Positions 16,704 to 25,792 of a stretch of DNA of 64,000 nt are shown here, in pieces. Within the stretch, counting starts at the first letter, position 1, and every line of letters starts with the position of its first letter. The translations under genes and the position numbers were made by a program. The DNA comes from Bacteroidales bacterium UBA4116 (GTDB lineage Bacteria > Bacteroidota > Bacteroidia > Bacteroidales > Tannerellaceae): positions 5,554 through 69,553 of the forward strand of contig DFXE01000010.1 of the NCBI GenBank assembly GCA_002381645.1. Reading direction: 5' to 3'. The notes beneath the pieces were generated by a model, which saw only the letters and a list, made by a program, of their open reading frames with translations, searched no databases and had not been told where the DNA came from.

Positions 16704-16798
16704 AATATGAACCGGCATTCTGATGAATGCGCGGCAAAGATAGGGTTATATTTCCGAATAAACAAGGGTTTTTAAGCAGAATTAAGAGAAAAAGATGT

Positions 16799-16806
16799 TA
16801 CTTTTG
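16799..16806 (+). promoter_or_regulatory. Promoter -7 element for mltG
   Basis: TACTTTTG fits the Bacteroidetes TAnnTTTG motif 37 bases before the mltG ATG. Confidence 0.55.
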
Positions 16807-16842
16807 TAGCTGATTTCTGATATTCAACTGATTAATAATTGC

Positions 16843-17886
16843 ATGGAGAAACAATACCGACCTAAACGGTCTTTTCTTATATTACTACTGACCCTTTTTA
16901 TACTTATTATTGCCGGCTTTGGTTTCCGGGGATATGGATTATTGTACAAACCGGCGTTTCAACCACAACAGACCCAGTTTGTTTATATCGATGAAAAGAA
17001 AGATTTTAATGATTTGTGTGATCAGTTGTTTCAGATTGCACAACCTCATCATATAAATAATTTCAAACGCTTAGCCACCCTGATGAAATATCCGGAAAAT
17101 ATGAAGACCGGCCGTTATGCCGTTGAACCGGGTATGAGTAATCTTACATTGTTAAATAATTTACGAAGGGGACAGCAGACAGCTACGCGCATCACGTTTA
17201 ATAATATCCGTTTAAAGGAAGATTTAGCGGAGCGGCTGGCTGAGCAGCTAATGATAAGTAAAGAAGATATATTGCGGCTGATTGATGATAGCGCTTATTG
17301 CGAATCGTTGGGTTTTTCAACGGAAACGATCATTACCCTTTTTATTCCCAACACCTATGAAGTGTATTGGACACTTTCTGCCGACAGGCTTCTGGAACGT
17401 ATGAAACGGGAATATGATGCTTTCTGGACTGACAAACGCCTGGATAAGGCAAAAGCCGTGGGTATGACACCGGTAGAAGTTTCCATACTGGCTTCCATAG
17501 TAGAAGAAGAAACGGCGGTGGCCGACGAATATCCTGTGGTTGCCGGACTTTATATCAACCGTTTAAAACGGGGTATCCCGTTGCAGGCGGATCCGACGGT
17601 TAAGTTCGCAGTAGGGGATTTTTCATTGCAGCGTATCTTATTTGAACATCTGGAAATTGAATCGCCATATAATACCTATAAATATGCAGGACTTCCCCCG
17701 GGTCCGCTTCGTATCCCTTCTATCAGGGGGATAGACAGCGTGTTGGATCATATGAACCATAATTACCTCTATATGTGTGCCAAAGAAGATTTTTCAGGCC
17801 GTCATAACTTTGCCGTAACGCTTGCCGAGCATAACCGGAATGCGAACAGGTACCGGGCGGAACTGAACAGGCGTAATATTCGGTGA
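16843..17886 (+). CDS. mltG: Endolytic murein transglycosylase MltG (YceG)
   Basis: A 347-residue protein with one N-terminal membrane anchor (residues 10-28) and the YceG domain. The LysM-like first half (GRYAVEPGMSN) is followed by the catalytic part with VSILASIVEEETA, whose glutamate is the catalytic residue in MltG. The closing motif YNTYKYAGLPPGPLRIPS, characteristic of the family, is intact. MltG cleaves nascent glycan strands at the inner membrane and sets strand length. It stands alone with its own promoter. Confidence 0.95.
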   Translation: MEKQYRPKRSFLILLLTLFILIIAGFGFRGYGLLYKPAFQPQQTQFVYIDEKKDFNDLCDQLFQIAQPHHINNFKRLATLMKYPENMKTGRYAVEPGMSNLTLLNNLRRGQQTATRITFNNIRLKEDLAERLAEQLMISKEDILRLIDDSAYCESLGFSTETIITLFIPNTYEVYWTLSADRLLERMKREYDAFWTDKRLDKAKAVGMTPVEVSILASIVEEETAVADEYPVVAGLYINRLKRGIPLQADPTVKFAVGDFSLQRILFEHLEIESPYNTYKYAGLPPGPLRIPSIRGIDSVLDHMNHNYLYMCAKEDFSGRHNFAVTLAEHNRNANRYRAELNRRNIR

Positions 17887-17917
17887 AGATACATTTCGGT
17901 GTTTATGGTAAAAACCG

Positions 17918-17925
17918 TATCTTTG
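17918..17925 (+). promoter_or_regulatory. Promoter -7 element for ior operon
   Basis: TATCTTTG, TAnnTTTG type, 38 bases before iorA. Confidence 0.55.
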
Positions 17926-17962
17926 GCAGTTAACAAACGAATAATAAAAAAATAAATAATTA

Positions 17963-19561
17963 ATGGAAAAACATTTATTCCTGGGAGACGAGGCAATCGC
18001 ACAGGCTGCCATAGATGCAGGATTGTCCGGCGTATATGCTTATCCGGGAACTCCTTCTACAGAAATTACGGAATATATCCAATCGTCGCCCCTTGCCAAA
18101 GAAAGGGGTATTCACAGCAAATGGAGCGTGAATGAAAAAACGGCCATGGAGTCTGCGTTGGGTATGAGTTATGCCGGCAAACGGGTGTTGTGTTGTATGA
18201 AGCATGTGGGAATGAACGTTGCCGCGGATTGCTTTATGAACGCTGCCATGAGCGGAATACATGGAGGTATGATCATTATTACGGCAGACGACCCCTCTAT
18301 GCATTCTTCGCAGAACGAACAGGACAACCGGGTGTACGGTAATTTCGCGATGATCCCGATGCTTGAGCCTTCTAACCAGCAGGAAGCCTATGATATGGTA
18401 TATGACGGGTTTGAACTCTCCGAGAGGCTGGGTTATCCTATCCTGTTGCGTATTACCACCCGTATGGCGCATTCGCGGGCGGGAGTGGTTACACGTCCTT
18501 TACAGGAGGAGAATCCAATGAGTTTCCCGGCAGACGGCCGTCAGCGTTACGTTTTACTACCTGCCCTGGCCCGTAAACGTTTTAAGGTATTACTGGAAGC
18601 CCAGGATATTTTTACGCACGAATCGGAATCTTCTCCTTATAATAAATATATGGATGCCCCCGATAAGGGATTAGGCATTATCACAACCGGAATTGCTTTC
18701 AATTATTTGTCGGAGAATTATCCTGACGGTTTTGAACATCCGGTATTGAAAATATCACAGTATCCGCTTCCTAAAAAACAGATAGAGAAAATGGCGGATG
18801 AGTGCAAAGAAATCCTTGTATTGGAAGAAGGTTTTCCCGTGGTTGAAGAACAACTGAAAGGTTTCCTCGGAAGAGGGCTGGTGATACACGGACGATTGGA
18901 CGGAACGATACAACGCGACGGGGAACTTACACCGGATGCGGTAGGGAAAGCTTTGGGGAAAGAAATCAACAGTTATTATGCTGTTCCGGAAGTTGTAGAG
19001 CAGCGTCCGCCGGCCTTATGCCAGGGATGTGGCCACCGGGATGTATATGACGCATTAAATGAGGTTTTAAAAGAGTACGATGGCGCTAAAGTGTTCAGTG
19101 ACATAGGTTGTTACACCCTTGGAGCGTTGCCCCCTTTCCGCGCTATTGATACCTGTATCGATATGGGAGCCTCTATCACTATGGCTAAAGGCGCTGCGGA
19201 TGCGGGTGTATTTCCTTCGGTAAGTGTGATAGGCGATTCTACTTTTACGCATTCGGGTATGACCGGATTGCTGGATTGTGTGAATGAGGAAACCAATATA
19301 ATGATTATTATATCGGATAATGAAACAACGGCTATGACCGGTGGTCAGGATTCGGCTGGAACCGGACGGCTGGAAGCCATCTGCGAAGGTATAGGTGTAG
19401 CTCCGGAACATATCCGGGTTATGATCCCCCTGAAAAAGAATTACGAGGAAATGAAGCGTATTATACGTGAAGAGATCGAATATAAAGGTGTATCCGTATT
19501 AATACCCCGTCGGGAGTGTATCCAGACATTAACCAGAAAGAAAAAATCGAACAGGAAATGA
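17963..19561 (+). CDS. iorA: Indolepyruvate ferredoxin oxidoreductase alpha subunit, without C-terminal ferredoxin domain
   Basis: A 532-residue IorA. The pyrimidine-binding half is at the N-terminus (AYPGTPSTEITEYI, VNEKTAMESALGMSYAGKRV) and the TPP half near residues 345-500 (PALCQGCGHRDVYDAL, IGDSTFTHSGMTGLLD, SDNETTAMTGGQ). It ends soon after the TPP domain, whereas many IorA proteins add about 80 residues carrying two [4Fe-4S] clusters. The enzyme converts aryl pyruvates to aryl-acetyl-CoA with reduction of ferredoxin, in the cytoplasm. It overlaps iorB by 4 bases. The short form means electrons must pass to another ferredoxin; the 2[4Fe-4S] protein at 20676 is close by. Confidence 0.93.
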   Translation: MEKHLFLGDEAIAQAAIDAGLSGVYAYPGTPSTEITEYIQSSPLAKERGIHSKWSVNEKTAMESALGMSYAGKRVLCCMKHVGMNVAADCFMNAAMSGIHGGMIIITADDPSMHSSQNEQDNRVYGNFAMIPMLEPSNQQEAYDMVYDGFELSERLGYPILLRITTRMAHSRAGVVTRPLQEENPMSFPADGRQRYVLLPALARKRFKVLLEAQDIFTHESESSPYNKYMDAPDKGLGIITTGIAFNYLSENYPDGFEHPVLKISQYPLPKKQIEKMADECKEILVLEEGFPVVEEQLKGFLGRGLVIHGRLDGTIQRDGELTPDAVGKALGKEINSYYAVPEVVEQRPPALCQGCGHRDVYDALNEVLKEYDGAKVFSDIGCYTLGALPPFRAIDTCIDMGASITMAKGAADAGVFPSVSVIGDSTFTHSGMTGLLDCVNEETNIMIIISDNETTAMTGGQDSAGTGRLEAICEGIGVAPEHIRVMIPLKKNYEEMKRIIREEIEYKGVSVLIPRRECIQTLTRKKKSNRK

Positions 19562-20139
19562 AAGCAGATATAATATTATCCGGAGTAGGAGGGCAGGGTA
19601 TCCTGTCTATTGCCGCAGTGATTGGAGAAGCAGCATTGAAAGAAGGATTGTATATGAAACAGGCGGAGGTACACGGAATGAGCCAACGGGGAGGCGATGT
19701 GCAATCGAACCTCCGGTTATCCGACCAGCCTATTTCATCCGACCTTATACCGAAAGGTCATGCTGACCTGATCATATCCCTTGAACCTATGGAAAGCCTT
19801 CGTTATCTTCCTTATTTAAAAAAAGACGGCTGGCTGGTTACCAATTCCCAACCTTTTATCAACATTCCTAACTATCCCCCTGTTGAAACGGTGATGGCGG
19901 AACTGGATAAGTTGCCTAAAAAGGTTGTTCTGGATGTGGAGGCGATAGCCAAAGAGATCGGGTCGGTCCGTGCGGCCAATATCGTAATGCTTGGTGCAGC
20001 AACTCCTTTTCTGGGTATTGAATATTCAAAAATTGAAGACGGTATCCGCCGTATTTTCGGACGGAAAGGCGATGAAGTGGTTCAAATGAACCTGGCCGCT
20101 TTAAAAGCGGGCTATGATATGGCACAACGTTTACAATAA
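19558..20139 (+). CDS. iorB: Indolepyruvate oxidoreductase beta subunit
   Basis: A 193-residue IorB (pyruvate ferredoxin oxidoreductase gamma-type domain). It starts MKADIILSGVGGQGILSIAA, with the GGQG nucleotide-loop motif, and continues with VHGMSQRGGDVQSNLRL. The ATG at 19558 overlaps the iorA stop (ATGA), which decides the start; a longer frame to 19516 overlaps iorA coding sequence. It partners IorA. Confidence 0.93.
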   Translation: MKADIILSGVGGQGILSIAAVIGEAALKEGLYMKQAEVHGMSQRGGDVQSNLRLSDQPISSDLIPKGHADLIISLEPMESLRYLPYLKKDGWLVTNSQPFINIPNYPPVETVMAELDKLPKKVVLDVEAIAKEIGSVRAANIVMLGAATPFLGIEYSKIEDGIRRIFGRKGDEVVQMNLAALKAGYDMAQRLQ

Positions 20140-20145
20140 GATAGT

Positions 20146-20652
20146 ATGAAAAGTTTATTATTTACCACCCTGTTTGCTTTGCTGGTGTTTTCCGGCAAAG
20201 CCCAGGATGATAGTGAAATAGTGAAAACGGGGCAATCTATGCCGGCTTTCACTATAGTGTCTGATAACGGAGCCGAATTCAGATCTTCTTCGCTGCAGGG
20301 AAAAGTGATCCTGATCAATTTCTTCGCTACCTGGTGTCCGCCCTGCCAGAAGGAACTTGCGGCGGTACAGGAAACACTCTGGCCTAAGTATAAAAACAAT
20401 GCCAACTTTGCGATGCTGACGATAGGACGTGAGCATAATGAAGCGGAACTGGCAAAATACAATGAGAAAAAAGGATTTGATTTTCCATTGTATCCGGATA
20501 AGGACAGGGCTGTTTATGCCGCATTTGCCAAAAGTCTTATTCCACGTACTTATTTGGTAGGAAAAGACGGGAAAGTTATTTTTGCAAGTAAAGGATATAA
20601 TGAAGAAGAGTTTGCCGAACTATTGGAACAGATTGAAAAAGCCTTAAAATAA
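20146..20652 (+). CDS. TlpA-like periplasmic thiol-disulfide thioredoxin
   Basis: A 168-residue protein with a cleavable signal peptide (ends near AKAQ/D, residues 1-20) and a thioredoxin fold. The active site ATWCPPCQKEL (CPPC) and the cis-proline loop (LIPRTYLV) are visible. It acts in the periplasm as a reductant or disulfide isomerase. It starts 6 bases after iorB, so it is co-transcribed with the ior genes, although I know of no functional tie. Confidence 0.9.
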   Translation: MKSLLFTTLFALLVFSGKAQDDSEIVKTGQSMPAFTIVSDNGAEFRSSSLQGKVILINFFATWCPPCQKELAAVQETLWPKYKNNANFAMLTIGREHNEAELAKYNEKKGFDFPLYPDKDRAVYAAFAKSLIPRTYLVGKDGKVIFASKGYNEEEFAELLEQIEKALK

Positions 20653-20675
20653 TATGTCCTGAAATTATACGATAC

Positions 20676-21449
20676 ATGAAAGTTAACCTTATCCGTCTGT
20701 TGTATTTCTCCCCAACCCGTACTTCAGCAAAAATAACGCATGCAATTGCTGAAGGAATGAAGGTTCCGTATGTGGAATCGGATATTACGTACTCCTCTGC
20801 AAGTAGTTTGAATGTCGTTGAAGAACTGACCGTTATTGCTGTTCCCGTATACGGTGGAAGAGTGCCCGATACGGCGATAGCACGATTGAAACAGTTCCGT
20901 TCTGATGGAAAAGCGGCTGTACCTGTGGTTATATACGGAAACCGCGATTACGATGATGCATTGCTTGAACTTAATGACCTGGTCAAGTCTTCAGGTTTCA
21001 TTCCGGTAGCGTCCGGTGCTTTTATCGGTGAACATTCTTTCAGCCGGAAAAACCTTCCCATAGCCGCCGGCCGTCCTGATGAAAAGGATATACAGGCTGC
21101 CGTACAGTTTGGAGAGGCTATAAGGAAAAAGCTTGATTCGGATGGCTTATCCGGTGCTGTTCAGGTAAAAGGTAATTATCCTTATAAAGAAAAGAATCCT
21201 TCGGTTCCGAAAGCGCCATTCATTGACGGGCATAAATGTACCCGTTGCGATGCATGCATTGATGTTTGCCCGGTAGAAGCCATTCTTATCGAGGCGGATG
21301 GCGAAATGGTAAATGATCCTGCCCGATGCATTCAATGTTGCGCCTGTGTTAAGCAATGTCCAGAGGAAGCCCGTTCTTTCGATTCTCCTTTTGCTTTGGT
21401 TCTTTTTGAAAAATTTAAAACGCGGCGTGAACCTGAGCTTTTTTTCTGA
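20676..21449 (+). CDS. EFR1-type flavodoxin/2[4Fe-4S] ferredoxin protein
   Basis: A 257-residue protein. The N-terminal flavodoxin-like domain contains YFSPTRTSAKITHAIAEG and PVYGGRVPD, which form the FMN-phosphate-binding and 60s-loop regions. The C-terminal ferredoxin domain has CTRCDACIDVCPVEAI and CIQCCACVKQCPEEAR, two intact CxxCxxCxxxCP sets. Such proteins shuttle electrons between ferredoxin and flavin. It lies 23 bases after the TlpA-like gene in the ior cluster and may supply the iron-sulfur relay that the short IorA lacks (inference). Confidence 0.88.
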   Translation: MKVNLIRLLYFSPTRTSAKITHAIAEGMKVPYVESDITYSSASSLNVVEELTVIAVPVYGGRVPDTAIARLKQFRSDGKAAVPVVIYGNRDYDDALLELNDLVKSSGFIPVASGAFIGEHSFSRKNLPIAAGRPDEKDIQAAVQFGEAIRKKLDSDGLSGAVQVKGNYPYKEKNPSVPKAPFIDGHKCTRCDACIDVCPVEAILIEADGEMVNDPARCIQCCACVKQCPEEARSFDSPFALVLFEKFKTRREPELFF

Positions 21450-21482
21450 GTGAATTATTAATCAATCTAATACCATACTTTG

Positions 21483-23906
21483 ATGAACACTCGTATACTT
21501 ATTTTTTTCCTATTGATCTGCAGCTTTACGCTGACAGCCCAGATAAGGCTGAAAGGATACAACCAGTCGAAGATCAACCCTGCGCTTTTGGAAGGGCGTT
21601 GGGATGCACGCTGGATATCTCTACCGGATGAACCTGCTAATACGTACGGGGTTTACCATTTCCGCAAATCTTTTGAACTAGCCGATATTCCGAAAGAATT
21701 TATTATTCATGTGTCTGCAGACAACAGGTATAAATTATTTGTAAACGGAGAGTTGGTTTCGTTAGGTCCGGCCCGTGGTGATATTTATAACTGGAATTTT
21801 GAAACGGTCGATATCTCCCGTTGGCTGAAGCAGGGTAAAAATACGCTGGCGGCGGTTGTCTGGAATTATGCCGAACGCAAACCTGTTGCCCAGATCAGTT
21901 TTAATCAGACCGGTTTTATCCTGCAGGGAAATACGGAGACAGAAAAGATTGTCAATACGAATGACAGCTGGTTATGCAAAAAAAATGAAGCTTACCGTCC
22001 CTGGGAGCAATGGACGGTACTGGGTTATTATGTGGCAGGGCCCGGCGAGTTGCTGAACGCTTCTGTTTATCCGTGGGGATGGGAACGTACGGATTATAAG
22101 GATACGGACTGGCAGAAAGCAAAGACCGGCATTGAAGGCGCGATAAAAGGCTCGCGTGATTATCCCGGCCGGTTACTTGTTCCTGCCCCTATACCGCCGA
22201 TGACGATGGAAACCGAACGTTTTGCGAAAGTAAGTCTTGCCGAAGGCATACGTTGTCCGGATGATTTCCCTAAACGTACTACAGCGGTTACAATACCTCC
22301 GAACAGTAAAGTCCGTTTATTGTTGGATAACCAGCAACTCACAACGGGTTATCTGTCTTTGCTGTACAGCAAAGGTAAAGATGCTGAAATACGGATCGGA
22401 TATGCGGAAGCGTTATACGAAGACAAAAGCGAATCGACTACCAAATCGTATTCGCTTAATCCGAAAGGTAACCGGGATGATATAAAAGGTAAGATATTTA
22501 TAGGGTATGAGGATAAACTCATAGCCGACGGCGGAACAAACCGCGACTATACGACTTTATGGTGGCGCACCTGGCGGTATGTAGATGTACATATCACCAC
22601 GTCTTCCGAACCTCTGGTGTTGGAAGATATATACGGAACATTTTCTGCTTATCCTTTCGAAAAGGCGTATCGTTTTGATGCGCCGGGTTACCCTGAATTG
22701 AGTAAAATGCTTGATATCGGATGGTTGACGGCCCGACTTTGTGCCAATGAAACATATATGGATTGTCCGTATTACGAACAACTCCAGTATTTCGGAGATA
22801 CACGGATACAGGCTATGATCAGTATGTTTAACACCCGCGATCCGTATATGGTGAAAAATGCGATTGAGCAGGGACGTCAGTCTATCGTTGCCGACGGTAT
22901 TACCATGAGCCGGTATCCTTCGGGACTGCACCAGTTTATCTCCTCCTTTTCTTTGTGGTGGATATGTATGGGGCATGATTACTGGATGTACAGGGGGGAT
23001 GAAGATTATCTGAAAACTTTATTGCCTGCTTACAGAGGTGTTCTCTCCTGGTATGAGCAATGGTTAAAACCTGATCACAGCCTGGGGTTTGTACCTCATT
23101 GGTTTTTTGCCGACTGGGCTGCGGGTTTACCTAATGGCGAACCCATCCGTGAAAAGGAAGGTAATTCCGCGTTTCAGGATTTAATGTATATCCTCACCCT
23201 TGAAGCCGCCGCAGAAATGGAACAATCGTTCGGGCTTGTATCAATGGCCGGCCATTACCGGGGAATTGCGAATAATATCCGCTCAACGATCCGTTCGAAA
23301 TACTGGGATAACTCCCGCCAGCTTTTTGCTGATACGCATGACCACCGGAGTTTTTCGCAACATGTTAACTCGCTGGCCATACTTGCGGGTATTATAGAAG
23401 GAGAAGAAGCTACGGAAGTGATGCGGCGTACGTTGATTGATAAGGAATTGATCCAGGCTACGATCTATTTCCGTTATTATGTGCATCAGGCGTTACATAC
23501 AGCCGGCCTGGGTGATGAATTGCTGGATAATATGCAGATATGGAGAGACCAGATGGCGCTGGGATTAACCACATGGGCGGAGATGCCCGAACCTTCGCGT
23601 TCCGATTGTCATGCATGGGGTTCGAGTCCTAATATCGAGTTTTACCGTATACTTTTAGGTATCGACAGCGAAGCGCCGGGGTTTGGTAAAATAAAAATAG
23701 CGCCGTCTTTAGGTACACTTAAAAATGTGTCGGGTACTATGCCGCACCCTTTGGGTAATATTACAGCCGGTTATACGATCGATAAAAAAGGAACGCTCAC
23801 GGCTTCTCTTTCTTTACCGCCGGGTACGTCGGGTACGTTTATTTGGAAGGGAAAAGAGTACGCTTTGAAAGAAGGGAAACAGGAATTGATAATCAAAGCG
23901 AATTGA
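21483..23906 (+). CDS. Secreted alpha-L-rhamnosidase-like glycoside hydrolase (GH78-type)
   Basis: An 807-residue protein from the ATG at 21483 (a TTG just before is not needed). A signal peptide covers residues 1-20 and a beta-sandwich domain with HVSADNRYKLFVNGELVSLG follows. The (alpha/alpha)6 catalytic region contains the family signature MDCPYYEQLQYFGDTRIQ (about residue 430) and, later, TTWAEMPEP and CHAWGSSP. The C-terminal beta domain follows. It likely removes terminal rhamnose or a related deoxysugar from plant or bacterial glycans in the periplasm. There is no SusC/D pair alongside, so the substrate is unknown. Confidence 0.85.
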   Translation: MNTRILIFFLLICSFTLTAQIRLKGYNQSKINPALLEGRWDARWISLPDEPANTYGVYHFRKSFELADIPKEFIIHVSADNRYKLFVNGELVSLGPARGDIYNWNFETVDISRWLKQGKNTLAAVVWNYAERKPVAQISFNQTGFILQGNTETEKIVNTNDSWLCKKNEAYRPWEQWTVLGYYVAGPGELLNASVYPWGWERTDYKDTDWQKAKTGIEGAIKGSRDYPGRLLVPAPIPPMTMETERFAKVSLAEGIRCPDDFPKRTTAVTIPPNSKVRLLLDNQQLTTGYLSLLYSKGKDAEIRIGYAEALYEDKSESTTKSYSLNPKGNRDDIKGKIFIGYEDKLIADGGTNRDYTTLWWRTWRYVDVHITTSSEPLVLEDIYGTFSAYPFEKAYRFDAPGYPELSKMLDIGWLTARLCANETYMDCPYYEQLQYFGDTRIQAMISMFNTRDPYMVKNAIEQGRQSIVADGITMSRYPSGLHQFISSFSLWWICMGHDYWMYRGDEDYLKTLLPAYRGVLSWYEQWLKPDHSLGFVPHWFFADWAAGLPNGEPIREKEGNSAFQDLMYILTLEAAAEMEQSFGLVSMAGHYRGIANNIRSTIRSKYWDNSRQLFADTHDHRSFSQHVNSLAILAGIIEGEEATEVMRRTLIDKELIQATIYFRYYVHQALHTAGLGDELLDNMQIWRDQMALGLTTWAEMPEPSRSDCHAWGSSPNIEFYRILLGIDSEAPGFGKIKIAPSLGTLKNVSGTMPHPLGNITAGYTIDKKGTLTASLSLPPGTSGTFIWKGKEYALKEGKQELIIKAN

Positions 23907-23919
23907 TAGAGGGGACGAA

Positions 23920-23970
23920 GAAAGCGGAAAACAGAAAGTAGAGTAGCATTTCTGTTTTCCGCTTTCTTTA
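23920..23970. terminator. Strong bidirectional terminator
   Basis: Perfect 18-bp arms (23920-23937 and 23949-23966) with an 11-base loop, then TTTAT. It separates the plus-strand hydrolase from the minus-strand TPM gene. Confidence 0.85.
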
Positions 23971-23981
23971 TGTATATTATT

Positions 23982-24977
23982 TTAAAATCTGCTGATGGAT
24001 CCGCCACCGCCGGATCGTCCGCCTCCCCAGGAACCTCCGCCGCCAAAGCCTCCGAATCCACCGCCCCGGGAGCCGCCACCGAATCCTCCTCCACCTATGA
24101 TAATAGGTCCTGCGGTATCTCTTTTCAACCGGTTGATGGTATGACGTTTCTCTTCGGTATACCCGCAGTTGGAACAGCGGTAAATGTCAACGGCAATTCC
24201 CTCTGATGTGTATGTCGCCCGTTGAATGGTTTGCTGACGTACGAACCGGAATGTCTTATGGCCACACCTCGGACAAACGCGGGGACGCCTTTTATTCCAT
24301 GATCCTATCAATACAATCAGTACAATTCCGATCGGGACCCCTAAAAATAAAAGAAAGAAGGGCCAAAAGGGCAGATCTTCCTGTGTGGCGTTTGTTCCGC
24401 CGATCATCTGGCTGCGTTCATAATCGCTCGACAGGAGATAATCGCTTACGGCTATTACACCTTTTAACATTCCTGAACTGAAATCCCCGTTTCTCATATC
24501 GGGAACCATATAGCGTTGTTGCAGCCGGTAACATACCGCATCAGGCAGGACGCCTTCTAACCCGTATCCCGTTTCAAATACAACGGAGCGCTGGGAAGGT
24601 TCTGTTACCAACTGGATAAGTAATCCGTTATCATCAGCACTTTTTCCTATTCCCCAATGTTGGAACAGGTCGGTTGCGAACATTCTTGCGTCGTTATCAC
24701 CAATGCTTTCTACAGCTACTACTGCAACTTCTATACCTGTACTGTCTTCCAAAGCATTCAGGTAACGGTTGATTTTTGTTATGTCTTCGGCAGACAGTAT
24801 GCCGTCGGGGTTGCTGACATGGTTCGTCCTGTCCGTCAGGCGGATATTCGGGATAGTTTCAACCGTATATTCAGCAGCTGATAACTGCACCAAAGGAAAC
24901 AATCCGGTAAAAAGTATACACCATAATACCATGGATGTATACCTTTTAATAAAGGATATGGATCTTAGTTTATTCAT
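23982..24977 (-). CDS. TPM-domain (YgcG-family) membrane protein with Gly-rich tail
   Basis: A 331-residue protein. A signal/anchor segment covers residues 12-36 and a TPM domain about residues 45-190 (VSNPDGILSAEDITKIN, GIEVAVVAVESIG, GKSADDNGLLIQL). A membrane segment at about 205-230 is followed by a zinc-ribbon-like pair (CPRCGHKT, YRCSNCGYTEEK). A tail of GGG/F/S/R repeats ends in SISRF. TPM proteins accompany LemA and are implicated in envelope processes and phosphatase activity. It follows lemA by 8 bases. Confidence 0.9.
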   Translation of the reverse strand: MNKLRSISFIKRYTSMVLWCILFTGLFPLVQLSAAEYTVETIPNIRLTDRTNHVSNPDGILSAEDITKINRYLNALEDSTGIEVAVVAVESIGDNDARMFATDLFQHWGIGKSADDNGLLIQLVTEPSQRSVVFETGYGLEGVLPDAVCYRLQQRYMVPDMRNGDFSSGMLKGVIAVSDYLLSSDYERSQMIGGTNATQEDLPFWPFFLLFLGVPIGIVLIVLIGSWNKRRPRVCPRCGHKTFRFVRQQTIQRATYTSEGIAVDIYRCSNCGYTEEKRHTINRLKRDTAGPIIIGGGGFGGGSRGGGFGGFGGGGSWGGGRSGGGGSISRF

Positions 24978-24985
24978 TCATCCGT

Positions 24986-25579
24986 TTAGCTAAAGTCGAC
25001 AACCGGCGCTCTTTCTGCTCCTGCGTCAGCAGCAAAATATGCTTTCGGTTGGAAGCCGAACATTCCTGCGAAAATTGTATTCGGGAAACTGCGGATATAG
25101 GTATTGTATTGCTGGGCAACTTCGTTAAAACGCCTGCGTTCTACGGCAATCCGGTTTTCCGTACCTTCCAACTGAGCCTGCAATACCCTGAAACTTTCAT
25201 TGGCTTTCAAATCGGGATACCTTTCTACTACTACCATAAGGCGTGAAAGAGCGCTGCTTAGTTCGCTTTGGGTCTGTTGGAATTGCCTCATCGATTCTTC
25301 CGTAAGGTTTTCAGGGTTGACGGTAGTTTGTGTGGCACGGGCACGGGCATTAACAACTCCTTCCAACGTTTCTCTTTCGTGCGTTGCATATTCTTTTACC
25401 GTATTTACGAGATTTGGAATCAGGTCCAGGCGTCGCTGGTATTGGTTTTCTACGTCGCTCCATGCTTTTTTTACGCTTTCATCCTGTGTAACCATGTTAT
25501 TATACAGCCCTCTCATCCCAACAAATAAAAAAATGATCAGTATGACCGGAATAGCGATCCATAAAATCTTTTTCGACAT
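24986..25579 (-). CDS. lemA: LemA family protein
   Basis: A 197-residue LemA. One N-terminal membrane segment (residues 4-24) is followed by the antiparallel helical domain with the family core (NMVTQDESVKKAWSDVENQY, RRLDLIPNLVNTVKEYA) and the closing FGFQPKAYFAAD. LemA is a small envelope protein of uncertain function, usually next to a TPM/YgcG gene, as here. A promoter-like element lies 36 bases upstream. Confidence 0.93.
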   Translation of the reverse strand: MSKKILWIAIPVILIIFLFVGMRGLYNNMVTQDESVKKAWSDVENQYQRRLDLIPNLVNTVKEYATHERETLEGVVNARARATQTTVNPENLTEESMRQFQQTQSELSSALSRLMVVVERYPDLKANESFRVLQAQLEGTENRIAVERRRFNEVAQQYNTYIRSFPNTIFAGMFGFQPKAYFAADAGAERAPVVDFS

Positions 25580-25614
25580 TTCGTTAATGTATTAATTGTT
25601 TTACTTTAAATAGG

Positions 25615-25622
25615 CAAAGCTA
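25615..25622 (-). promoter_or_regulatory. Promoter -7 element for lemA-TPM unit
   Basis: TAGCTTTG on the minus strand (TAnnTTTG), 36 bases before the lemA ATG. Confidence 0.5.
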
Positions 25623-25746
25623 TAAAAAATCAAATATATAAAATTCTGTTTTAAATTGTCTCTATTGATAAGATAACAACTCTTAAAAACAGATTGTTGC
25701 ATTAAAATTAGGAATAAAATATGTATAAGTATTACGTTAAATATTC

Positions 25747-25754
25747 TATATTTG
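25747..25754 (+). promoter_or_regulatory. Promoter -7 element for cytochrome c peroxidase
   Basis: TATATTTG, 39 bases before the ATG. Confidence 0.55.
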
Positions 25755-25792
25755 CATTTATATATGTCATATTTTTATAAATTAATTGTACT

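Noticed and set aside
23982..24120. Glycine-rich repeat as a separate structural-protein gene
   Set aside because: It is the C-terminal tail of the TPM-domain protein, a usual feature of that family.
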